Origin: Candidatus Dormiibacterota bacterium
GTDB lineage: Bacteria > Chloroflexota > Dormibacteria > Dormibacterales > Dormibacteraceae
Length of the DNA: 30,054 nt
Direction: 5' to 3'
NCBI GenBank assembly: GCA_003151665.1
Contig: PLYD01000282.1
Span: forward strand, 1 to 30,054
A program made the translations under genes and the position numbers. Under the pieces are notes generated by a model, which saw only the letters and a list, made by a program, of their open reading frames with translations, made no database searches and had not been told where the DNA came from. Position 1 is the stretch's first letter, and each line of letters starts with the position of its first letter. Of this stretch, positions 22,637-29,280 are shown piece after piece.

Positions 22637-22681
22637 TTCGGGACCGTGAGGCCCCGGGTTCAAATCCCGGGCCCCCGACCA
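22637..22681 (+). repeat. 3' half of tRNA-Pro(CGG): second attachment-site scar
   Basis: Same layout as at 3294: anticodon loop TTCGGGA (anticodon CGG at 22639-22641), CCGT, T arm CCGGG/CCCGG around TTCAAAT, acceptor GCCCCCG, A, CCA. ACGG just upstream (22633-22636) can pair with CCGT, so the anticodon stem is partly kept, but there is no D arm or 5' acceptor strand. Downstream, about 80 nt also resemble the DNA after the 3294 copy (AGTTCAAAATCG, then GGATCAC repeats). Confidence 0.7.
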
Positions 22682-22862
22682 ATTTGAGTTCAAAATCGTC
22701 GGTTTTGACGCGTGTCCGAAGTCAGCGGATCACCGCTGGATCACAATTTCCGGCGAAACCTCCCCAGCAGAAAGTGCGTGGTGGTGCCAGCCGTCAGCAA
22801 TCTGAACTCGCCGTGCACCAATCAGTGGGCGCGCACAGTGCCTCAATTGAGGACCATTAGCG

Positions 22863-22935
22863 GGACCGTGAGGCACGCGGGTTCGAAAAGCCGAGCCGAG
22901 CGTGCCTGATGACTCACGGCGCAGGACCGTGAGGC
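22863..22935 (+). repeat. Two short tRNA-Pro fragment remnants
   Basis: GGACCGTGAGGC occurs at 22863-22874 (followed by GCGGGTTCGAAAAGCC, a ruined T arm) and at 22924-22935 (nothing tRNA-like after). The same 12-mer occurs in the three longer fragments. Confidence 0.45.
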
Positions 22936-23018
22936 CATGTCACCTACACAAGGGAGGCGATAAGCACAGCTCGGCGTTGGCCGGCTGAAGTGCCGAATGA
23001 GGTCCCGTACGGAGCAGG

Positions 23019-23606
23019 TCAGCGCCGGTGGAGCGTGTACCAGTAGGCGGCGGACCCGAACATCGGCCCGCCGCGGTCTTCGGCGTCGACGTCCCATCCG
23101 CCGGTGAACCGCTGCGCCACCTCGGCTGGCGCCAACCCTCGGGGCCCAATGCGCGAGGCCCTGCCATCGCCGCGGACGAAGCCGAAGATCAAAAGGATCG
23201 CGCCCGCGCGCGCGAGGGCGGTGACGCCGCGCACGTAGGCGTCGCGGCCGGCGTCGGGAATGCTGTGGAAGCACCCGAGGTCCAGCAGCAGGGAGTAGTC
23301 GGTCCCGATCCCGAGCTCGGTCAGCCGCGTGACATCGCCGACCATTAGCCACGGTGAGACCTGCGCCTCGGCGGCTTTGCGCTTCGCTACGGTCACCGCG
23401 CGCGGCACGAAGTCGATGCCGGTGACATCCCAACCGTGGCGGGCCATGTAGATGCTGTTTGTGCCGGTGCCGCAGCCGAGGTCCAGCGCCTTCTGCGGTA
23501 GCAGCGCGTCCGATCCTTCGACCACCGCGACGAGCTGGGGCGGAGGAACGCCCGAGTCCCACGGTTTGAACCCGACGAGGTAGGCGGCGCGGAAGAAGAA
23601 GCTCAC
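23019..23606 (-). CDS. Class I SAM-dependent methyltransferase
   Basis: 195 aa from a GTG at 23606. Motif I is ALDLGCGTGTNSIYMARHGWDVTGIDF (residues about 40-66), followed by WLMVGDVTRL and YSLLLDLGCFHSIP. The fold is complete. Substrate unknown; relatives are annotated as thiopurine- or tellurite-type methyltransferases, and with ars genes nearby a metalloid substrate is conceivable. Its C-terminal AYWYTLHRR is normal for the family. Confidence 0.82.
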   Translation of the reverse strand: MSFFFRAAYLVGFKPWDSGVPPPQLVAVVEGSDALLPQKALDLGCGTGTNSIYMARHGWDVTGIDFVPRAVTVAKRKAAEAQVSPWLMVGDVTRLTELGIGTDYSLLLDLGCFHSIPDAGRDAYVRGVTALARAGAILLIFGFVRGDGRASRIGPRGLAPAEVAQRFTGGWDVDAEDRGGPMFGSAAYWYTLHRR

Positions 23607-23641
23607 GCCAATGAACAGTAGCCTGAATCAGAATCGCCTAG

Positions 23642-24025
23642 CTCGCGGCCAAACGCCTCATCGCCGCGCTCGAAAAGAACGAGGCGGTCATCGGTTCGGC
23701 CGTGGCCACCGAGGTCAGGCCGACCACCAAATTCAAGTACCTGAGGGTCCTCGTCGACGGTGTCGAGGAAGGCGGTCCGCTAAAGGTCAACGTGCGCGTG
23801 CCGCTGCAGCTGTTGCGCGCGGGCGTCAAGCTCGCGAGTCTCATCCCAACCCAGGCGCAGGATTCGGTCAACGAGGCGCTGCGGCGCGAAGGCATCGGGC
23901 TGGATCTGGCGCAGATCAAACCGGAGAACCTGGAAGAGTTGGTTGACTCCCTTGGCGAGCTCACAGTCGACGTCGACGTAAACGATCACACGAACAAGAT
24001 GAAGGTCCGCGTCTTCTGCGAGTAA
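23642..24025 (+). pseudogene. SHOCT-like (YvlB-type) protein, 5'-truncated
   Basis: The C-terminal half is clear from a GTG at 23702 (107 aa): YLRVLVDGVEEGGPLKVNVRVPLQLLRAGVKLASLIP ... LEELVDSLGELTVDVD ... KVRVFCE. In the same frame, family-like sequence continues upstream (AAKRLIAALEKNEAVIGSA) to a TAG near 23640 with no start codon. So the beginning appears lost. The 107-aa product could still be made from the GTG, but there is no convincing ribosome site. Confidence 0.6.
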
Positions 24026-24196
24026 CCCCTGAGACACCCAATGGGCACCAAGGCGGATTACGATGCAGCGCGCCCCGATATGGACAAGGCTCTTGAGGGC
24101 GCAGAGTTCAGATCTGTAGATTCCTCCATGGAGATTTATCGCGGGTCCCCGTCCGCTGGAGAGCATGAAATGCCGGCGCGCGTGAGGGCGTACCGA

Positions 24197-24487
24197 TCAC
24201 AAAAGAGGCGGAGCTGGCATTCGCGGCTTCCGGTCCGCCCGCTGCTTGCCATATTCCCGGTATGTCAGCCACACCACGACGAGGTCGAAGACCGTTAGGG
24301 CTAGAAGGCCGATGGAAAAGGCGAAAGTCATCCGATAGATCTGGTAGACGATGAACACGATCAGAAAAACGATCATCCATGGGTAGGCCCAAATCTGGTC
24401 CCTGAGCAGCGCCGCGACGAGCACGATCTTGACTAACTCGGCTTCAATGACGACGGCTTGCGTGGTGAGCCTTGCGTCGAGGGCACA
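24197..24487 (-). pseudogene. DUF2127-like membrane protein, C-terminal fragment
   Basis: From a GTG at 24424, 75 aa: two membrane helices around WAYPWMIVFLIVFIVYQIYRM and LLALTVFDLVVVWLTYREY. Family-like residues (VVIEAELVKIVLVAALLRD) continue in frame upstream of the GTG to a TGA near 24489, without a good start. The N-terminal helices of the family are missing, so it looks 5'-truncated. Confidence 0.55.
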
Positions 24488-24495
24488 ATAGATTC

Positions 24496-24726
24496 ATGAA
24501 TGCAATCACAGCGTTCGGTGTCGTGGCCGTGACTTTCATGATGGTGATGTACGCGCTCGAGGGCCGGCACTCTGGCTTTAGTCTGGCCTTCGCGATCGGA
24601 TGCCTTTTGGCCAGTCTCTATGGCTTCCTTTCCGGGTCCTGGCCTTTCGGGGTCGTGGAGCTAGTCTGGTGTGGGGTGGCGGCCCGCAAATTCCAGACGC
24701 GGCGTACTCAGCCGGCTACGACCTGA
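24496..24726 (+). CDS. Small membrane protein of unknown function
   Basis: 76 aa with two predicted helices (about 4-24 and 31-64), ending WPFGVVELVWCGVAARKF, a pattern seen in small actinobacterial membrane proteins with no known function. Its start lies next to the end of the divergent DUF2127 fragment. The 52-aa gene follows after 2 nt. Confidence 0.6.
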   Translation: MNAITAFGVVAVTFMMVMYALEGRHSGFSLAFAIGCLLASLYGFLSGSWPFGVVELVWCGVAARKFQTRRTQPATT

Positions 24727-24728
24727 CA

Positions 24729-24887
24729 ATGGAACGAGCCAACGCCGCGGCAATCGAGGCCATCGCCCTGCTTGGGCAAGATTCCGAGCGCCTGTTTGGC
24801 GCGAATGACGGGCGGCATCTCTACTCGCTGATTGTGGTGATAGCGACGGCGAAAGCAGGCTTGAGCACGAAGGGCGGTGGGGAGTGA
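24729..24887 (+). CDS. Small protein of unknown function
   Basis: 52 aa from the ATG at 24729, starting MERANAAAIEAIALLGQDSERLF. Its TGA overlaps the GTG of the methyltransferase gene (GTGA), which supports real translation. No family recognised. Confidence 0.5.
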   Translation: MERANAAAIEAIALLGQDSERLFGANDGRHLYSLIVVIATAKAGLSTKGGGE

Positions 24888-25531
24888 GCGACTGTTGCAC
24901 CCCGAAAGGCTACCGGCAGATTTTCAGCGAGAAGAATGCGCACGGGGAGGTAAGGCGCTACCGGCGCAAGGGCCTCGACGGCACTTCTCGACGAATCGCC
25001 GACTTGCTGAAGGAACGCGGCGTCAATGGCGGGACGCTACTTGAAGTGGGTGGTGGGATCGGAGCCATCGAAATCGAGCTGCTGAAGGCAGGGATCGCTA
25101 GGGCGGTCAACGTGGAGCTGACACCCACCTATGAAGAGGCTGCCGGTGAACTGCTGTTGGAGACCGGCTTGGCAGATCGCGTCGAGCGCAGAGTCATGGA
25201 CTTCGTGGAGGCTGGCACCGAGGTTGAGGCGGCCGATTTCGTCGTCATGAACCGCGTCATCTGCTGCTATCCGGATATGCCAAAGCTGGCCAGCGCCGCC
25301 GCCGAGCGCGCCAGAGGCATGCTGGTGATGAGCTTTCCAAACAACCGGTGGTGGACTCGCTTCGGTCTGACATTTCTCAACTTCGGACTCCGAGTCGTCA
25401 GAATTCAGTTTCGAGTTTTCATGCATCCGCCGGACGAGATCTTGTCCGCAGTTGAGAGGCATGGCTTCAGGACCAGGCTCAACGAGCGAGGCCTGTTGTG
25501 GCAGGTGACGGCGCTGGAGAGAATCGCCTGA
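24884..25531 (+). CDS. Class I SAM-dependent methyltransferase (BchM/UbiG-like)
   Basis: 215 aa from a GTG overlapping the previous stop, with GGTGGGGA before it. N-terminal CCTPKGYRQIFSEKNA and YRRKGLDGTSRRI precede motif I (TLLEVGGGIGAIEIELL, about 51-67), then VNVELTP and VVMNRVICCYPDMPKL. This layout occurs in proteins annotated as magnesium-protoporphyrin O-methyltransferase-like, but with no bacteriochlorophyll genes nearby the substrate is unknown. Confidence 0.8.
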   Translation: MSDCCTPKGYRQIFSEKNAHGEVRRYRRKGLDGTSRRIADLLKERGVNGGTLLEVGGGIGAIEIELLKAGIARAVNVELTPTYEEAAGELLLETGLADRVERRVMDFVEAGTEVEAADFVVMNRVICCYPDMPKLASAAAERARGMLVMSFPNNRWWTRFGLTFLNFGLRVVRIQFRVFMHPPDEILSAVERHGFRTRLNERGLLWQVTALERIA

Positions 25532-25736
25532 CCCATCAGGAAGTGCGCGGACGCTCGTCGGCGGCCTGCACTTCAATCTGGGTTGGTGTCGGCGTCGGCT
25601 GCAGTCGGTCCAGGCGTCGCGCATAGAGACTCTCGTCTGGACTCGCAGGCGCTCAGCCATTCATTCGAACCGTCTTGCGACACAACTAAAGGTTCCCTGC
25701 TTGTTCTCCTGGCTCTGGCGCGCCCAGCACTATGAG

Positions 25737-26280
25737 TTAGGCCGCTGCATCCGCACGCGAATCGGGCTCGGCAAAGAGACGGCGTTTAGTCCACAGGGCG
25801 ACGTAGACAAGACCGAGCAGCACCGGCACCTCGACCAGAGGACCGATTACTGCGCCAAGTGCCTGCGCGGATTGGACGCCGAACACGGTCACCGCGACCG
25901 CGATGGCGAGCTCGAAGTCGTTGCTGGCGGCGGTGAAGCCGAGGGTGGTCGCTTTCTCGTATGAGAACCGCAGCGCCCAGGCTCCGAAGAAGGCGACAAC
26001 GAACATGCCGGCGAAGTACCCGAGCAGCGGCAGCATCAGACGGGCAACGGTCAGCGGCATGCTCGTGATGGTGTGGCCCTGGAGCGCGAACATGACCACG
26101 ATCGTGAACAGCAGCCCGATAAGAGTCAGGCGGTTTGTCCGGCCGAGGAAGTTGGCCTCGTACCAGGCCCGGCCCTTCCGACGAACCAGCACCAACTGTG
26201 TCACCACACCTGCGACGAGGGGAACGCCGAGAAAGATCGCGACGCTGGCCGCCACGGTGCCCGCGTTCACGGCGATCGCC
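25737..26280 (-). pseudogene. acr3: ACR3-type arsenite permease, N-terminal part missing
   Basis: About 180 aa of ACR3 C-terminal half: VAIFLGVPLVAGVVTQ, WYEANFLGRTNRLTLIGLLFTIVVMFALQGHTI, TTLGFTAASNDFELAIAVAVTVFG and a GPLVEVPVLLGLVYVALW end. ACR3 is normally about 350-370 aa with ten helices. The first half, including the conserved pore Cys region, is absent. The frame continues to 26414, but that part is unrelated. Without it the pump cannot work. It is separated from the arsR-arsC genes by about 3.3 kb of inserted or decayed DNA. Confidence 0.75.
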
Positions 26281-26343
26281 TGTCTGGTGCTGCATCTTTT
26301 GCCGGCTTTGCTCCGTCTAATCAAGCAAGGAGGTGAATAACCA

Positions 26344-26556
26344 ATGCAGTTTGTAAAGTGGATGACGAAACCCGTAGGCCGGATTCTGCGCGTCTTCGCG
26401 GGAGTCATCCTCATAGGAGTGGGCCTCTACTTCCAGGGCGTCTGGGGCTATGTGGTCGCCGTCGTGGGTGTGGTTCCGGTTCTGGCCGGAGTCTTCAACT
26501 TTTGCCTGATCGCCCCGATCCTGGGCGCGCCCTTTCGGCCCCGCAGTCTCGCCTGA
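26344..26556 (+). CDS. DUF2892 (YgaP-type) small membrane protein
   Basis: 70 aa with a near-perfect ribosome site (AAGGAGGTGA at 26327-26336). GRILRVFAGVILIGVGLYFQG and VVGVVPVLAGVFNFCLIAPILG match the two-helix domain found alone or after a rhodanese domain. The CLIAP cysteine is conserved in the family. Role in sulfur or metalloid stress is suspected but not known. Confidence 0.85.
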   Translation: MQFVKWMTKPVGRILRVFAGVILIGVGLYFQGVWGYVVAVVGVVPVLAGVFNFCLIAPILGAPFRPRSLA

Positions 26557-26617
26557 ATGTGGGCCAAGCTACCCGGTCCGGTGGGGCCGTCTGGCCGTGT
26601 CCGGACCGGGTTTGGCG

Positions 26618-26632
26618 GTCTGATGATCAGAC
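26618..26632. promoter_or_regulatory. Palindrome touching the sigma factor start
   Basis: GTCTGAT-G-ATCAGAC, a perfect 7-bp inverted repeat ending 3 nt before the GTG of the sigma gene, where a ribosome site should be. It could be an operator or an RNA hairpin blocking translation. Confidence 0.45.
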
Positions 26633-26635
26633 AGC

Positions 26636-27151
26636 GTGCTGACAGAAGACGAGCTGACTGCGTGCATCGAGTCGCGCCGCGGTCGGCTGACCCGTATGGC
26701 GGCGTCGATGCTTGCGGATTCCGCCGAGGCGGAAGATGTCGTCCAGGAGTCGGCGCTGCGCGCCCTGCGCGGGCGAAAAGGATTCCGTTCCGAGGCCGAC
26801 GTTTGCTCTTGGTTCCAGCGGATCTGCATCAACACCTGCCGAGAGGTGGCCCGCAAGCGCTCCTCCGAGCAGAACCGTCTCGAGGCTGCGCGCCGGGAGG
26901 AGCTATGGCGGGATCCCGGATACTCGGTCGACCCGGAGGCGGTGGCGGTGGCGCTTGAGAGTGGGGAGCGTCTGCGAGGCGCATTGGCGTCACTGACTCC
27001 AGACCAGCGCTTGGCAGTGGTGATGCACGATCTGCAAGGTTGGAAGGCACGCGAGATCGCCGAGAACTCCGGGCTTCCGCTGCCGACGGTCAAGTCACAT
27101 CTGCGTCGAGGCCGCCAGGCGCTGGTGACGTTGCTGACGGGGCCGGCGTGA
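26636..27151 (+). CDS. ECF-type RNA polymerase sigma factor
   Basis: 171 aa from a GTG. Region 2 (about residues 10-75) has AEDVVQESALRAL and SWFQRICINTCREVARKR. Region 4 (about 112-165) has LASLTPDQRLAVVMHDLQGWKAREIAENSGLPLPTVKSHLRRGRQAL. It directs RNA polymerase to a stress regulon. Its TGA overlaps the anti-sigma ATG (TGATG), the normal sigma/anti-sigma coupling. The signal is unknown. Confidence 0.92.
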   Translation: MLTEDELTACIESRRGRLTRMAASMLADSAEAEDVVQESALRALRGRKGFRSEADVCSWFQRICINTCREVARKRSSEQNRLEAARREELWRDPGYSVDPEAVAVALESGERLRGALASLTPDQRLAVVMHDLQGWKAREIAENSGLPLPTVKSHLRRGRQALVTLLTGPA

Positions 27152-27360
27152 TGGTTGCGCTCAGCTGCGCCGAGGCGCGGGACCTAGCCAGCGATCTCCT
27201 CGACGGTGAGCTCAGTCCGGAGTTGGAGCGGGCCGTCGATGAGCACGTGACTGGCTGCCCGACATGTCCGAGCCTGTACCGGGCGCTCCTCGCCGTCCAC
27301 CACGAGCTGGAGCGTCTGCGACAGGAAGAGGAGCCGGGGGAGGGAGGCGGCGCTGCATGA
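27151..27360 (+). CDS. Soluble zinc-binding anti-sigma factor (ZAS type)
   Basis: 69 aa. Cys6, His32, Cys36 and Cys39 (HVTGCPTC) form the zinc anti-sigma motif HxxxCxxC. No membrane helix, so it is a cytoplasmic redox or metal sensor like RsrA rather than a trans-membrane one. It directly follows the sigma gene, and its stop overlaps the next ATG (ATGA). Confidence 0.85.
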   Translation: MVALSCAEARDLASDLLDGELSPELERAVDEHVTGCPTCPSLYRALLAVHHELERLRQEEEPGEGGGAA

Positions 27361-27965
27361 ACAGCCAGGAATGGGACCAGCGATACGCCACGACTGATCT
27401 GGTTTGGGGTGCGGGGCCGAACCGTTTTCTGGTGGCTGAGGTTGAGGGCCTCCCGCCCGGACGTGCGCTGGATCTCGGCTGCGGTGAAGGCCGCAATGCG
27501 ATCTGGCTCGCCCAGCGTGGCTGGCAGGTTAGCGGTGTCGACTTCTCAGAGGTTGGCCTGGACAAGGCACGGAGCCTGGCCGTCGAGCGAGGTGTCGAGG
27601 TCACCTGGGTCCGCGCCGATCTCCTCGACTACCAACCCGACCACGGAGCCTTCGACCTGGTGATCGTCATGTACATTCAGCTGCCCGCCGCCCAACTCGC
27701 GGACGTCATGAAGAGGGCCAGCGCCGCACTGGCGCCTGGAGGGACCCTGCTGGTGGTCGGGCACGATCTTCTCAACCTCAGCCAGGGCTATGGCGGGCCA
27801 CAGAATCCCGAAGTGCTTTTCACACCGGCCGACATCGAGCGCGACCTGCCAGGGTTGAGCATCGAACGAGCAGAGCGCGTACTTCGCCCAGTGACTGTGG
27901 ACGGCCGCGAGGTCACTGCGATCGACGCCCTGGTGCGAGCTAAGAAGCCGCTCGCGGCCCGATGA
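27357..27965 (+). CDS. Class I SAM-dependent methyltransferase (TehB-like)
   Basis: 202 aa from an ATG overlapping the anti-sigma stop. WDQRYATTDLVWGAGPNRFL leads to motif I (ALDLGCGEGRNAIWLAQRGWQVSGVDFS). The FDLVIVMYIQLP and LAPGGTLLVVGHD stretches are typical of TehB/UbiE-type enzymes that detoxify tellurite or other small compounds. Coupling to the sigma pair suggests it is part of that stress regulon. Confidence 0.85.
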   Translation: MNSQEWDQRYATTDLVWGAGPNRFLVAEVEGLPPGRALDLGCGEGRNAIWLAQRGWQVSGVDFSEVGLDKARSLAVERGVEVTWVRADLLDYQPDHGAFDLVIVMYIQLPAAQLADVMKRASAALAPGGTLLVVGHDLLNLSQGYGGPQNPEVLFTPADIERDLPGLSIERAERVLRPVTVDGREVTAIDALVRAKKPLAAR

Positions 27966-28678
27966 GCTACGACGCCCTCGTGATCACCGCCCATCCCGAC
28001 GATGCCGAAACCCAGATGGGGGGCACCCTGGCCAAACTGGCGACGGGCGGCCAGCGAATTCTGCTCGTCGACCTGACCGAGGGCGAGCCGTCGGATTTCG
28101 CGCCTCGCGGCGAGCGCGCTCGACAGGCGGCCGAAGCTGCTCGCATTCTCGGCGTCGAGCGGCTGACCCTCGGACATCAAGACCGCTTTCTGGCCGACGA
28201 CCAAGGGTTGCGGCTCGAGGTGGCTGCGCTGATTCGAGAGCACAGGCCCCGCACGGTGTACGCGATCGGCGAGGCGTGCGTGCACCCGGACCATGTCGCG
28301 GCAGCGGGCATCGCGCGAGCAGCTGTGTTCCTTGCCCGACTCGGGCGATGGGAGGACGTCCCGGGCGGCGAGCAACTGGCCAGCCAATCGCGCTGGATGG
28401 TGGATCGCCTTTTCTTTCCGCACTGCAAGATGGAGACGCCCTGGTCGGAGTTCGCCTTTGCGGTCGACATCAGCGAGGTCTACGCCCGCAAGCGCCAGGC
28501 CCTCGCCGCCTATACGTCGATCTTTCAGCCTGAGGGTGATCGTCTGCTCGCCCTCTACGAAGCCGAGGATCAGTACTTCGGCCGGCTCTTGGGCGTCGCC
28601 TACGCCGAGGTCTTCAGGAGCGCAAGCCCGATCTTGCTGGCCGACCCGACCGTGGTCCTGCCCGGCGTTCACGGCTGA
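27962..28678 (+). CDS. PIG-L (LmbE-like) N-acetylglucosamine-type deacetylase
   Basis: 238 aa, ATG overlapping the previous stop. AHPDDAE (10-16) and ACVHPDHVA (about 101-109) are the zinc-binding motifs. Members deacetylate N-acetylglucosaminyl compounds, for example in mycothiol or bacillithiol synthesis. The substrate here is open. The four-gene coupled run sigma/anti-sigma/methyltransferase/PIG-L points to thiol or oxidative stress. Confidence 0.88.
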   Translation: MSYDALVITAHPDDAETQMGGTLAKLATGGQRILLVDLTEGEPSDFAPRGERARQAAEAARILGVERLTLGHQDRFLADDQGLRLEVAALIREHRPRTVYAIGEACVHPDHVAAAGIARAAVFLARLGRWEDVPGGEQLASQSRWMVDRLFFPHCKMETPWSEFAFAVDISEVYARKRQALAAYTSIFQPEGDRLLALYEAEDQYFGRLLGVAYAEVFRSASPILLADPTVVLPGVHG

Positions 28679-28710
28679 GCTCACGAGATGGCCTAGAGTC
28701 GGAGTCGCAG

Positions 28711-29154
28711 ATGTACCGGAGAATCGTCCTGGCCGTGGATCCGGAGGGCCTGGCCGAAAGCGTGCTGCCGATCGTGGCCGCGCTCGCGCGCCGCGGTGGG
28801 GGTGAGGTTTTCGTGGTCGGGGCCGCCAAAGCAAGCGACCTGCCAGAGCACACGGCCGCGCTGGAGAAGCACGTGCGAGAGGCGGCCGGCGAGTTGAATG
28901 CGGCCGGCATGATGACGGTCCGCCCCCAAGGAGCGCCGGTGCCCCTGGCGGCCGGCCTGGCGCTGGCCGGATACGCCATGCAAGAGGGACCGGCAAGCGA
29001 TCAGATGACAAATGAGATGGAGCATGCGGGCAGCCAGGTCATGGAGACGCGTGTCTCGCGCGTCGGCCTCGTGGGCATGATCGCCATCTCGTTCGTGGTG
29101 CTCGCGGCCGGCATCGGGATCGCCGGCATCGCCGGCAACCTTACCCTGCGATGA
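28711..29154 (+). CDS. Truncated universal stress protein joined to a membrane tail
   Basis: 147 aa. Residues 1-74 are the first half of a UspA domain (RRIVLAVDPEGLAESVLPIVAALARR). The ATP-binding GxxGxxG end of UspA is missing. From about residue 75 the sequence is unrelated and ends in a hydrophobic helix (LVGMIAISFVVLAAGIGIAGIAG). It could be a real chimera or a deletion product. Its stop overlaps the ATG of the CsoR remnant (ATGA). Confidence 0.55.
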   Translation: MYRRIVLAVDPEGLAESVLPIVAALARRGGGEVFVVGAAKASDLPEHTAALEKHVREAAGELNAAGMMTVRPQGAPVPLAAGLALAGYAMQEGPASDQMTNEMEHAGSQVMETRVSRVGLVGMIAISFVVLAAGIGIAGIAGNLTLR

Positions 29155-29273
29155 CAGGCCCGCTGCTCGCCGATCACACCGAGCACTGCGTGGCAGATGC
29201 GATCCGGTCTGGGGGCGGGAGCAAGAAGGTGCGTGAGCTCAACGAAGCAGTCGAGCGGCTCGTGAGGAGCTAG
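29151..29273 (+). pseudogene. C-terminal remnant of a CsoR/RcnR-type metal-sensing repressor
   Basis: A 40-aa frame reads LLADHTEHCVADAIRSGGGSKKVRELNEAVERL, the last helix of CsoR proteins with the His-x3-Cys metal ligands (His9, Cys13). The DNA-binding first half and first ligand cysteine are missing. It may be a scar of a metal-responsive regulator for the permease that follows 7 nt later. Confidence 0.55.
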
Positions 29274-29280
29274 GTCGGGG

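Larger units (their letters stand above)
22458..23018. other. Intergenic region with ArsR operator, tRNA-Pro fragments and short direct repeats
   Basis: This 560-nt gap holds no convincing gene. In order it has the ars operator, a GGATCAC pair (22500-22518), GAGGACAC three times (22554, 22606, 22616), the tRNA-Pro 3' half (22637-22681), a second GGATCAC pair (about 22728-22743), and two short GGACCGTGAGGC remnants (22863, 22924). It looks like an integration hot spot. Confidence 0.6.

Noticed and set aside
22637..22681. Intact tRNA-Pro
   Set aside because: No 5' acceptor strand (CGGGGGC) or D arm is found upstream at either scar, so these are fragments.
24041..24298. 85-codon plus-strand frame
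   Set aside because: No recognisable domain, overlaps the DUF2127 fragment in antisense, and has no ribosome site.
26314..26319. GTCTAA half-site before the DUF2892 gene
   Set aside because: No partner at 12 nt on either side, so it is not counted in the paired-motif family.
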